From contig NZ_JAJGNP010000005.1 of NCBI RefSeq assembly GCF_020782245.1, forward strand, positions 1-64,000: a stretch of 64,000 nt of DNA. The letters run 5' to 3'. Position 1 is the first letter of the stretch, and each line of letters starts with the position of its first letter. The notes beneath the pieces are model-generated. The model had not been told where the DNA came from, did not search any database, and worked only from the letters and a program-made list of their open reading frames with translations. Origin of the DNA: Sphingobium soli. Its GTDB lineage: Bacteria > Pseudomonadota > Alphaproteobacteria > Sphingomonadales > Sphingomonadaceae. The position numbers and the translations under genes are program-made. Below, one piece after another: positions 31,629-40,278 of the stretch.

Positions 31629-34553
31629 TCACATCGTGATTTTGGCACCCGCATACATATAGCGGCCGACATAGCTGATCGGATAGTTGCTCGACGCAAT
31701 CGAAGGTTGCTGGTCGAACAGATTGTTGGCGCCGACATAGAAACGGAAGCGTTCGTCCACGTCATAGGCGACATAGAGGTCGTGCTGCCACTTTTCCTTG
31801 TACCACAGATATTTGGATTCCGCGATGTCGGGATTGGCATTGGTCTGTTCGATTTCGTAGCGCCGCGTCTTGCTGAACCAGCTGATGCCGTAGTTGACGG
31901 TCAGCTTGTCAAGCTTCCAGGTGATGTCCCCGGTCGCGTTCCACTTGGGATAATAGGGCTCTTCGCGATCGACATCGACGGTCGCGCCCGGGGTCGGGAT
32001 GAACTCCAGCTTGTTGAGATAGCCGCCAACCAGCGATAGGGCGAAGTTGCCGGCGCTGGCGGTTTCAAACTGATAGTTCAGCTTGAAATCCGCGCCGGAG
32101 GTACGGAAATTGGCCACATTCTGAGGCTGCACGAACCAGCCGTTGATATAGCCGGTCGTGGGATCGCGCGAGATATTGCCGCAGAAGACATTGTCCAGCG
32201 ACGGCTGGTCGACGCATAGTTCGGCGACTTCCTCGGCCGTGGCGGTGTTGACCGCGTTCTTCAGCTTGATGTCATACCAGTCGAAGGATGCCACCAGCCC
32301 GCGAATGAAGCTGGGCCGCACCACGACGCCCGCCGTCCAGGTCCGCGCGGTTTCTTCACGCAGATTGCGATTGCCGCCGCTGTTTCCGGGCAGGCTGACC
32401 GTCGCCGTCGGATCATTTTCCGGGTTGAAGGCGGCAATCTGATCGGGCGTCAGGCCCAGGGCAGACAAAGCCGCCTGGCAATTGGCGGCGCGATATTGCG
32501 TGCCTTCGCCGATATAGACCGGGTCGCACGGATCGCCGATGAACGAGAAGCCCCCATTCAGCGGAGCGAACAATTCCGTGATGTTGGGGGCACGCACCGC
32601 TTCCGACCAGGTGCCACGGAAAGTGATGTCCGGGATCGGCGCGTAGGTGCCGTCCACCTTCCACGTCGTCGTCTTCCCGATGGTCGAATAATCCGACAGG
32701 CGGAGCGCGGCCCCGAAGCTCAGATTATAAGCGAAGGGCACTTCCTTGAGTACCGGTACCGACAATTCGCCGAAGACTTCCTTGACGTCGAAGCTGCCGC
32801 GTTCGGGAAGCTGGAGCGAGAAATCGGCGAGCGCTCCCTGCTGGAGCAGATCGTCAGGCACAAAGCTGCTCTTTTCCTTACGATATTCCGCGCCAAGAGC
32901 AAAGCCGACCGGACCGCCCGGCAATTCGAAGAATTGGCCGAAATCGCCGGAGATGGACCCCGACACGACATGCTGCTGAATCTTCGCGCGGTTCATGATG
33001 TCCGCATTGACCCAGTCGAGCGCAGCCTGGCTGGGCGATCCGTTGCCCAGCAGGTTGAGCGGCTGGCACCCACTGCCGGCGCCAGGCGTGAAGGTCGTGG
33101 CCGGCGCGTCATAATTGTCCGGATTGATATTGCCCGTCGGGTCGAGGGTCGAGCGGCAGACGATCTGGCCAGTCGCCGGATCGCGCACCGCGTCGATCGC
33201 CGCCCAATAGCGATCGCCGATGCGATAGTCGGTCAGCAGCACCTTCGACTTGGTCTGGCCGAAGGTGTAGGACAGTTCGTAGCGGGCATGATCGGAAATC
33301 GCGCCTTCAAAGCCGCCGACAAAGCGCATCGTTTCGCGGTCATTCTCCTCACCGCGGACGCCCATGTCGAAATTGTCGCGGGAAATCAGCGCACCATCGG
33401 GTGCCAGCGCGCCGAACTGATCCTGCAAATAGGCATTATCAGGCGACAGATAGGTGAAGAAGTCGAAGGATGGCTGCGCCAGCGTCTTCGTCTTGTTCTT
33501 CACATATTTTGCTTCGAAGAAGAATTTGACGGCGTCGCTGAAATCATAATGCGACAGCAGGTTGATATTATGGACACGGTTATAGGCCTGCAAATCGCCC
33601 TGATAGCCAGCAAGCGGCGTGCTGTCGCCGCCCTGCGTCAGGCCGCCCGACGACGGCAGCAACGTGCCGCGATCATAGATTTTGCCTTCGCCGGTATAGT
33701 CGGGAATGCCATCGAAATCGACGTCGATCGCGCCGCCCAGCGAACTGTCCGCATAGCGCAGATTATTGGTCGGCACGCGATCGGGGATGTTCGGATCGTC
33801 GGGAAAGTCGAGAGGATTGCGCACGATGCCATAGGTGTCGAGCGGATTACCAGTGCGCGCCCGGTTGAAGCTGCTCAACCGATCCTGTTCGCGAAATTCA
33901 TAGGATAGCGCGATATTGCCGCGCCCGTCGCTGAAATTGCGGCCATAGGTCAGCGATCCATAACGCTGCCCGGCGTCGCCGCGGCTGGAAATGCCGACCT
34001 GGCCGCTTGCCTTGAACCCGTCGAAATCGCGCTTCAGGCGGAAATTGACGACGCCCGACACGCCGTCCGCGCCATAAATGGCCGATGCGCCGCCGGTGAG
34101 GACATCGACCGCCTCCACCAGATCATTTGGGATCGTGCTGATGTCCACGGCGGCCGACCCCGCCAAGCTGGCCACATGGCGGCGGCCATTGACCAGAACC
34201 AGCGTGCGGTTTTCGCCCAGACCGCGCAAATCAAGCAGCTGGACGCCGACCGCACCGAAGTCCGCGTTCGATCCCGATGTCCGCGCGCCGTTGAGCGAAT
34301 TGATGAGCGCGGGGTTCTGCGCCAGCGTATCGACCAGCTGGATGTTACCCGCCTGCTCCAGTGCTTCGGCGGTCACCGTGACCAGCGGGTTGGCAAGATT
34401 ATAGTCGCTGCGCTGAATACGGCTGCCGGTAACGACTATCGTGTCGCCGGCATCGGCGGGCGCGGCATCCTGCGCAAAGGCCGGCGCGACGATCAGGGTG
34501 GACAAGGCGCTGGCCGCAAGCAGCCGGCGCGCCGCAACAGCGGTGCGATGCAT
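31629..34553 (-). CDS. Large TonB-dependent receptor of the sphingomonad type
   Basis: A 974-residue outer membrane receptor. ATG 34553 has GAGGG upstream and starts a signal peptide ending in AFAQ (about residue 27). The TonB box is TIVVTGSRI, the plug contains LLDLRGLGENRTLVLVNGRR and ASAIYGADGVSGVVNF, and the protein ends with a barrel closing in YMYAGAKITM. Loops contain several Cys pairs (VCRST, GCQP, PCDPV, CQAAL). Such 950-1050-residue receptors (oar/CarA-like) in sphingomonads import oligosaccharides, peptides or aromatic compounds. The substrate cannot be read from sequence. No partner transporter is adjacent; the HpcH/HpaI-type gene upstream has its own start region. Confidence 0.9.
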   Translation of the reverse strand: MHRTAVAARRLLAASALSTLIVAPAFAQDAAPADAGDTIVVTGSRIQRSDYNLANPLVTVTAEALEQAGNIQLVDTLAQNPALINSLNGARTSGSNADFGAVGVQLLDLRGLGENRTLVLVNGRRHVASLAGSAAVDISTIPNDLVEAVDVLTGGASAIYGADGVSGVVNFRLKRDFDGFKASGQVGISSRGDAGQRYGSLTYGRNFSDGRGNIALSYEFREQDRLSSFNRARTGNPLDTYGIVRNPLDFPDDPNIPDRVPTNNLRYADSSLGGAIDVDFDGIPDYTGEGKIYDRGTLLPSSGGLTQGGDSTPLAGYQGDLQAYNRVHNINLLSHYDFSDAVKFFFEAKYVKNKTKTLAQPSFDFFTYLSPDNAYLQDQFGALAPDGALISRDNFDMGVRGEENDRETMRFVGGFEGAISDHARYELSYTFGQTKSKVLLTDYRIGDRYWAAIDAVRDPATGQIVCRSTLDPTGNINPDNYDAPATTFTPGAGSGCQPLNLLGNGSPSQAALDWVNADIMNRAKIQQHVVSGSISGDFGQFFELPGGPVGFALGAEYRKEKSSFVPDDLLQQGALADFSLQLPERGSFDVKEVFGELSVPVLKEVPFAYNLSFGAALRLSDYSTIGKTTTWKVDGTYAPIPDITFRGTWSEAVRAPNITELFAPLNGGFSFIGDPCDPVYIGEGTQYRAANCQAALSALGLTPDQIAAFNPENDPTATVSLPGNSGGNRNLREETARTWTAGVVVRPSFIRGLVASFDWYDIKLKNAVNTATAEEVAELCVDQPSLDNVFCGNISRDPTTGYINGWFVQPQNVANFRTSGADFKLNYQFETASAGNFALSLVGGYLNKLEFIPTPGATVDVDREEPYYPKWNATGDITWKLDKLTVNYGISWFSKTRRYEIEQTNANPDIAESKYLWYKEKWQHDLYVAYDVDERFRFYVGANNLFDQQPSIASSNYPISYVGRYMYAGAKITM

Positions 34554-34742
34554 ATATTTTCCCTCTGTTTTGTGAGAGTTCGGGGGCGAACTCAATCCGG
34601 TGAAAGACGCCAAAAGCGATCCGACGGATCAACCCCGGTGCGACGAACAGAGGGCAATTGTAACGTTTTTGTTGCGACGTGTAGCATCACTGCAACACAG
34701 CCCGAAGCGGACCGCCGTTCGTTCGAAAAGTCTTACTCCCGC

Positions 34743-35558
34743 TTATCCCCCTACGGCTTCCGCACGCGCGATGAGCGCCCTGGCCTGTTCGACGTGCATG
34801 GTTTCGATCATGCGGCCTTCGAAGCGTTCGGCGCCGCCGGTGGCGGCTTCGATCAGGCGGCGGGCGTCGGCCAGGGCCTGGGCGTCTGGGCCGAACACCT
34901 GATTGGCGACCGGGACCTGTGCGGGGTGGATCAGCGTTTTGCCATCAAAGCCCAGCGCATGACCCTCGGCGCATTCCGCCTCCAGCCCCGCTTCATCGTC
35001 CAGCCGGTTGAACACGCCGTCGAACACCGCGATGCCCGCCGCCCGGGCGGCGAGCACCACCGTCTGCATCGCAAGGCCTAGGCCCGCGCGCCCGGCATTG
35101 TCGGGAAGGCCAAGGTCGCGGCGCAGGTCGTTATTGCCCATGAACAGCCCGGCGCAGCCTTCCCCCGCGGCGATGGCATTGGCCGCCAGCACGCCACGCG
35201 CGCTTTCGATCATCGCGATCACCGGCTTTTGACTGACGGAAAAGACATCCTTGACCTGCTTGGGATGTTCGACCTTGGGCAGCACCACATAGTCGGCCGC
35301 CGTGCCCTTGAGCGCGATCATCTCGCGCCCATGGGTGGCCGCCCCCTCGATATTGATGCGCACGGCGGCAAGCCTTGTTCCAAAACCCTGGCCCAGCGCA
35401 TCAAGCGCCTGGTCCAGCGCCTCTGCCTTGCGGTCATCGGCCACGGCATCTTCCAGGTCCAGGATCACCATGTCGCACGGCAAGGTGCGCGCCTTGGCGA
35501 TGGCGCGCGGGTTGGATGCGGGCAGGAACAGCAGCGAACGGGCGTGGCGCAGCAACAT
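34743..35558 (-). CDS. HpcH/HpaI aldolase / citrate lyase beta-like protein
   Basis: A 271-residue TIM-barrel lyase. The start at 35558 is supported by AAAGGAG 9 nt upstream and by MLLRHARSLLFLPASNPRAI, the family N-terminus. Other blocks: DMVILDLEDAV (metal-binding), AAVRINIEGAATHGREM, VVLPKVEHPKQV and the GFDGKTLIHPAQV segment near the end. Members (CitE-like, malyl-CoA or citramalyl-CoA lyases) cleave or form C-C bonds of acyl-CoA with Mg2+. The exact substrate is not known here. The gene stands between two unrelated units and has 90 nt to the divergent SPFH gene. Confidence 0.85.
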   Translation of the reverse strand: MLLRHARSLLFLPASNPRAIAKARTLPCDMVILDLEDAVADDRKAEALDQALDALGQGFGTRLAAVRINIEGAATHGREMIALKGTAADYVVLPKVEHPKQVKDVFSVSQKPVIAMIESARGVLAANAIAAGEGCAGLFMGNNDLRRDLGLPDNAGRAGLGLAMQTVVLAARAAGIAVFDGVFNRLDDEAGLEAECAEGHALGFDGKTLIHPAQVPVANQVFGPDAQALADARRLIEAATGGAERFEGRMIETMHVEQARALIARAEAVGG

Positions 35559-35652
35559 GGGGCTTACTCTCCTTTGCGGTTTGACTTTCCTCGTTAACGA
35601 AACAGGCGCATGATCCAAGCCGGACATGCCCCTCACGGAAAATGGAAGCGCC

Positions 35653-36627
35653 ATGCTGACCACCTTTGCCCTGACACTGACCGGCCTTGTGCTCTTCTAC
35701 CTTGCCGTTAGCGTGAAGGTCGTGCGGCAAGGCTATCAATATACGATCGAACGCTTCGGACGGTTCACGGAGGTCGCCCGGCCCGGCCTCAATTTCTACC
35801 CCGCCTTCTTCTACGCGGTGGGCCGCAAGATCAACATGATGGAGCAGGTTGTCGATATTCCGGGGCAGGAAATCATCACCAAGGACAATGCCATGGTGTC
35901 GGTCGATGGCGTGGTCTTCTTCCAGGTGCTGGATGCGGCCAAGGCAGCCTATGAGGTGAGCGAACTCTATGTCGCGATCATGCAGCTGGCGACGACCAAC
36001 CTGCGCACGGTGATGGGGTCGATGGATCTGGACGAGACATTGTCCAAGCGCGACGAGATCAACGCGCGGCTGCTGTCCGTCGTCGATCATGCGACCAACA
36101 GCTGGGGCATCAAGATCACGCGCGTCGAACTGAAGGATATTCGCCCGCCCGCCGATATCGTCAACGCGATGGGCCGACAGATGAAGGCAGAGCGGGAGAA
36201 GCGCGCGCTGATCCTGGAATCCGAAGGCCTGCGCGCGTCGGAAATATTGAAGGCCGAGGGCGCGAAGCAAAGCCAGATCCTCGAAGCCGAGGGCCGTCGC
36301 GAGGCCGCCTTCCGCGACGCCGAGGCGCGCGAGCGCGAGGCCGAGGCGGAGGCCAAGGCGACGCAGATGGTGTCGGACGCAATTTCGTCGGGCAATCCGC
36401 AGGCGCTCAACTATTTCATCGCGCAGAAATATACCGAGGCGGTGCAGCAATTTGCGACATCGCCCAATGCCAAGACGATCCTGTTCCCGGTGGAAGCGAC
36501 GCAGCTGATCGGGACGCTGGGCGGCATCGGCCAGCTTGCCAAGGACGCGCTGGGCACCGATGGCCAGCCCATTCCCACCCCGCCCGCGCCGCCGCGTCGC
36601 GGCCCGTTCGGCCAGAGCCAGGGGTAA
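35653..36627 (+). CDS. SPFH/Band 7 membrane protein (stomatin/QmcA-like)
   Basis: A 324-residue protein with an N-terminal membrane anchor (about residues 3-24), an SPFH domain (VVRQGYQYTIERFGRFTEVA, then VDIPGQEIITKDNAMVSVDG), and a coiled coil rich in Ala, Glu and Arg (about 190-250) ending in a Pro-rich tail. ATG 35653 was preferred to ATG 35626 because it puts the anchor at the N-terminus. It forms large ring assemblies in the inner membrane that influence membrane domains and FtsH-type proteolysis. The NfeD gene follows by 37 nt, the standard pairing (QmcA-NfeD). Confidence 0.92.
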   Translation: MLTTFALTLTGLVLFYLAVSVKVVRQGYQYTIERFGRFTEVARPGLNFYPAFFYAVGRKINMMEQVVDIPGQEIITKDNAMVSVDGVVFFQVLDAAKAAYEVSELYVAIMQLATTNLRTVMGSMDLDETLSKRDEINARLLSVVDHATNSWGIKITRVELKDIRPPADIVNAMGRQMKAEREKRALILESEGLRASEILKAEGAKQSQILEAEGRREAAFRDAEAREREAEAEAKATQMVSDAISSGNPQALNYFIAQKYTEAVQQFATSPNAKTILFPVEATQLIGTLGGIGQLAKDALGTDGQPIPTPPAPPRRGPFGQSQG

Positions 36628-36664
36628 GGGCGATGGCGCGTGACGGCGGCAGGAGAGAGCATGC

Positions 36665-37114
36665 ATGACCGACTGGATCGCCCTGATGGAGGATCATTGG
36701 GCCTGGCTGGTATTCGCCGCGCTGCTCGGCATCGGCGAAGTGCTGATCCCCGGCGTATTCCTGATCTGGATCGCGATCGCCGCGGCGATCACCGGGCTTG
36801 CCGCGCTGGCGCTGCCGATCGGCCTGCCGCTGCAATTGCTGTTGTTCGCGGCGCTCAGCATCGTGGCGGTCTATGCCGGGCGGCGCTGGTATGTCGACCA
36901 TCCGGTCGCTTCCACCGATCCCCTGCTCAATGACCGCGCCGCCCGGCTGATCGGCGAGACGGTCAGCGTGGTGGAACCGATCAGCGGCGGCGAGGGCCGG
37001 GTACGCGTGGGCGACAGCGTCTGGACCGCGCGCGGCCCCGACGCCCCCGCCGGCGCCCGCGTCCGCATCATCCGCGCGGAAGGCGCGACCTTGTGGGTAG
37101 AGGGGGCTGAATAG
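36665..37114 (+). CDS. NfeD-family membrane protein
   Basis: A 149-residue protein: three hydrophobic segments near residues 12-30, 34-52 and 54-72 (including LVFAALLGIGEVLIPGVFLI), then a soluble OB-fold domain (residues about 85-149) with LIGETVSVVEPISGGEGRVR and ARVRIIRAEGATLWVE. It is the short NfeD form that accompanies SPFH proteins; the pair is thought to keep membrane microdomains and protein quality. Its stop is only 2-16 nt from the 3' end of the converging TPR gene. Confidence 0.92.
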   Translation: MTDWIALMEDHWAWLVFAALLGIGEVLIPGVFLIWIAIAAAITGLAALALPIGLPLQLLLFAALSIVAVYAGRRWYVDHPVASTDPLLNDRAARLIGETVSVVEPISGGEGRVRVGDSVWTARGPDAPAGARVRIIRAEGATLWVEGAE

Positions 37115-37116
37115 GG

Positions 37117-38342
37117 TTATGATTTCGACGTCATCCCCCGGTTGATCTTGAGCACTCTGTCCGTATCCGCCTGCGACCGAGCATAATCACCGAGGGATTC
37201 ATATATATATCGCCGCGCAGGCGGAGCGCCCATAAGTCATCAGGATCATGCCCGATGGCTGCGGAAAGTTGCTCTATGGCAGCATGGGGATTTCCGCCAT
37301 GAAGGCTTAGCAGCGCGCGGCCGTGCAGAACGATAACATTAGACCGGTCAATTGCATCAACTTTCTGAAAATCAACAAGTGCTTTCTGGGTGTCCCTTTT
37401 CCAAACATAAGCAATACCCCTGTTTGCCAACGCTGTAGCGTTTTCGGGTTCCAAGTTAGCGGCCTCGGTAAAATCCGCTATGGCCCTATCCAACTCGCCA
37501 TCGTCAAGAAACAGCAGTCCGCGATTGAGGAACGCCTCCCCATTCTTATTGTCTTTTTTGATGGCCTGACCGTAGTGACGAATACTGGCGCTGCGATTGC
37601 CGAGTTTGGTTGAAACGAGACCCAGATTGCACCAAACTGCCGAACTTTCGGGATCGAGATTTGCCGACGCGGCGTAGTCTCGTTCCGCCAATATATAATT
37701 TTTCTGGTCATAGTGGCCGTTACCCCTAGCCAGCAATATGTCCGATCTCTGCGCTCGACCATTGGCCCCTTTCAGCAACGCATTGCACGCTTCGATTGCC
37801 TCTACGGCCGAAAAGCGATCCTGATAATTATGGCATTTTTCCCGCTCTTGCTGGACCGGCGCATCACGAACACCAATCGCGCCCATGGAAATACATAGCC
37901 CACCAAGCGTGCCGTTCCACAGTAGCGCTGCCCAAAAGCGCTTAGGCTGAGATTTACGCTCAAATGTCCAGTCCACACCCCTAACGATGGGTTGGATTCG
38001 ACCCTTGCGAAAAGCTGACACGATTGTGGAAGCCGCCCATAGCCCCATCAGTACGATGAGCAAGGGCCAAAAGGATGGCGACCTGGCGAATGCGTCTGCG
38101 GTCGGTGTGAAAATGAATAAACTGAGTGAGATCAAACCAGCGAGAATGAAAAAATTGCGTCTAAATTGCGCCACCGATCGCCAACCATAGTCTTTAGGAT
38201 CGGAGGTAATATCTCGTCGAAGCGGCGTGTCGGTGAGGTATCTAAAGATATAAAGTGCAGGTCCGTACGCAGCGATTGCAATCGCGAACAATATCCAGAC
38301 CCGAACCGACACATCATCGAACATCACTATTGATTGGAACAT
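37117..38342 (-). pseudogene. Membrane-TPR protein gene with a frameshift at an (AT)5 tract near its 3' end
   Basis: As read, the frame stops at 37131 (403 residues). Residues 1-110 hold three membrane segments, residues about 165-385 are TPR repeats. In the present frame the last repeat breaks off after RGDIY and continues with MNPSVIMLGRRRIRT, not TPR-like. The shift sits in the run ATATATATAT (37201-37210). With one AT unit fewer, the reading is RGDIYESLGDYARSQADTDR, a good TPR helix pair, and ends at TAA 37117-37119, just after the nfeD stop. So one AT unit was probably gained. It could be a phase-variable gene, a decaying gene or a sequencing error. Base composition is poorer in G+C than in the neighbours. 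ATG 38342 has GGGAG upstream. Function unknown. Confidence 0.78.
37201..37210. repeat. (AT)5 microsatellite inside the TPR coding region
   Basis: Five AT units on a 10-bp run. Four units would restore the TPR reading frame, so this tract is the likely place of slippage. Confidence 0.8.
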
Positions 38343-38380
38343 CCGCTCCCAACACGCAAGATATCGTAGAAGCCCCTTCG

Positions 38381-39172
38381 CTACTCTATCGTCACGCCCA
38401 CCACCTGCCAGCCTGCATCACCCTGTTCCAGGGTCACGGTTTCGACCGCGTTCGGCTTGGCGGCGAAGTCGGTGCGGAATTTGATGACGGTGTAGCCGGC
38501 CGGTGGGGCGGGCAGTTCCTGTTGGCTCAGGAACTGGCGGGAGGATACCGCGCCCAGCGGCACGCGCACCTTGTCCGAAACGGACGCCCATACCTGCGGC
38601 GTGTTGAGCTTGCGGAAAGCGGGTCCGAACAGGCGATAGCTCTCGTCCCAGCGGCCGGCGTCGACCAGCGTCAGGAAATCGCGCGCCTTCTGCACCAGTT
38701 CGGCATCTTGCGGCGCCTGCGCCTGGGTCGCGGCCGGCTGCGTCGTCGCGCCATCGGGGGAAAGGGTCGTCATGGCGAGCAGGCCAAGGATAAGGGTCAT
38801 GAGCATCACTCCTGTCAGGATCATGGGCAGGCGGGTTGCCCGCCCCGCGCCGTCCATCAGCGCTGCCTGCTCATCCCCCGGCGCGCGCGCCGCGTCGTCC
38901 CTGATTTCGCTGTCCCCAAGATTTTCGGGGGGTCGCGACGCTTCACCTGCCCCTTCCACATCCAGCAGCATCCGGGCCGCTTCCCGGCTGCTCGATACCG
39001 CCAGCTTGCGCCGCGCGTCGCGCAGCCGTTCGTTGATGGTGTGAACCGACAGGCCCAGGCTGCGCGCGATCGACTTGGCGTCATGCCCGCGCACCATCAG
39101 GCGCAGCGTCTGCTTCTCCTTTTCAGTGAGGGCCAGAACGGCTTCTTCCACGCGGCTGCTCATGGCGATCAT
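38381..39172 (-). CDS. LuxR-type HTH regulator with membrane segment and DUF4019-like domain
   Basis: A 263-residue protein (from ATG 39172; ATG 39163 is also possible). Residues about 8-70 are a LuxR-type helix-turn-helix (LTEKEKQTLRLMVRGHDAKS, then IARSLGLSVHTINERLRDAR). One membrane segment lies near residues 122-143 (MILTGVMLMTLILGLLAM). The rest resembles DUF4019 (ARDFLTLVDAGRWDESYRLF, then an LSQQELPAPPAGY loop). So the DNA-binding head is in the cytoplasm and the sensor-like part in the periplasm. This architecture is common in sphingomonads; the signal is not known. The TPR gene follows in the same direction after 38 nt. Confidence 0.82.
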   Translation of the reverse strand: MIAMSSRVEEAVLALTEKEKQTLRLMVRGHDAKSIARSLGLSVHTINERLRDARRKLAVSSSREAARMLLDVEGAGEASRPPENLGDSEIRDDAARAPGDEQAALMDGAGRATRLPMILTGVMLMTLILGLLAMTTLSPDGATTQPAATQAQAPQDAELVQKARDFLTLVDAGRWDESYRLFGPAFRKLNTPQVWASVSDKVRVPLGAVSSRQFLSQQELPAPPAGYTVIKFRTDFAAKPNAVETVTLEQGDAGWQVVGVTIE

Positions 39173-39371
39173 GCCTAAGGCCCCTGCCCAGGCGCAGCCA
39201 CCCCAAAAAATTGGGGTCATGCCGCCGCCCGCGCCGGGAATGGCCTCCGTTCGCCTCACCGGGCGCTCGCATGACCGGCAGACTGGCGCGCGCCGCGTCG
39301 TTCATTCATCAATCGGCAATATTCGCCGGAACAGGCAGGACGGGCTTATTCAAGAGGATGGAGGATCACCC

Positions 39372-40244
39372 ATGTCTATCACGTCAAAGGGAGGCGCCGC
39401 GCTGCTGGCATGTGCGTTGCTCACCGGGCCGATGGCGAGCCCGCTGGCAGCACAGGACGCGCCGCCGGCCGACCTGTCGGCCACGATTACCGAACCCGAG
39501 CCGGCCCCTGCCGAAGCGGTCAAGGGACCGACGATCGAAGGCTTCATCTCCGCGCGCAGCGGCGACCAGATGCAGGTCACGGGCGAGGATGGCGCGAACA
39601 ATGTCGTGGCCATCGGGGAAGCGACCGTGGTGCGCGCGAGCGGCGGCTTCCTGGGGCTGGGCCGCGAAACGCTGGGGCCGGACGCGCTGCTGAACGGTCT
39701 GCCCGTCAGCGTCGAGACGGTGCAGGGCGCGCAGGGGCTGGTGGCGACGCGCATCGCGCTCAAGAACAAGGACCTCAAAACCGCGTCGATGATCCGCAAC
39801 GGGACGGCGCAGGGCTTTGCCGAACAGAGCGCCGCGACCGAGGCGCTGCGCGGCCGGGTTGCCGATATCGACCAATATAATGTGAAGGGGACCACCAACG
39901 TCAATTTCGACACCGGCAAGACCGCATTGTCGCCCCAGGCCAAGAGCGATCTGTGCGCCACGGCGGCCAGCGCCGAACAGATGGACAACGCCCTGCTGCT
40001 GGTCGTGGGCTATACCGATTCGACCGGGTCGGAAGAGTATAACCAGATGCTGAGCGAGAAGCGTGCGGGGCGGGTGGTCAATTATCTGCAACAGCATTGC
40101 AACTGGAAACCCTATCGCATGCTGACGCCGACCGGCATGTCGGAAGCCCAGCCGATCGCCAGCAACGACACCGCGCAGGGCAAGGCCGAAAACCGCCGCG
40201 TGTCCGTCAACATCCTGGTCAGCAAGGGGCTGGACGGGATGTAG
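39372..40244 (+). CDS. OmpA-family outer membrane protein
   Basis: A 290-residue protein. ATG 39372 has GGATGGAGGA-type purines upstream and starts a signal peptide that ends near AAQDA (about residue 27). Residues about 50-140 form a small beta domain with VTGEDGANNVVAIGEATVVR, and the C-terminal OmpA domain has NVNFDTGKTALSPQAK, GYTDSTGSEEYNQMLSEKRA and AENRRVSVNILV, which bind diaminopimelate of murein. It anchors the envelope or acts as a cell-surface structural protein. It is divergent from the LuxR-DUF4019 gene, which might control it, though this is only suggested by position. Confidence 0.9.
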   Translation: MSITSKGGAALLACALLTGPMASPLAAQDAPPADLSATITEPEPAPAEAVKGPTIEGFISARSGDQMQVTGEDGANNVVAIGEATVVRASGGFLGLGRETLGPDALLNGLPVSVETVQGAQGLVATRIALKNKDLKTASMIRNGTAQGFAEQSAATEALRGRVADIDQYNVKGTTNVNFDTGKTALSPQAKSDLCATAASAEQMDNALLLVVGYTDSTGSEEYNQMLSEKRAGRVVNYLQQHCNWKPYRMLTPTGMSEAQPIASNDTAQGKAENRRVSVNILVSKGLDGM

Positions 40245-40278
40245 GACCCGACCGTGGCGGAAGGCGCGCGGCGTGGGT

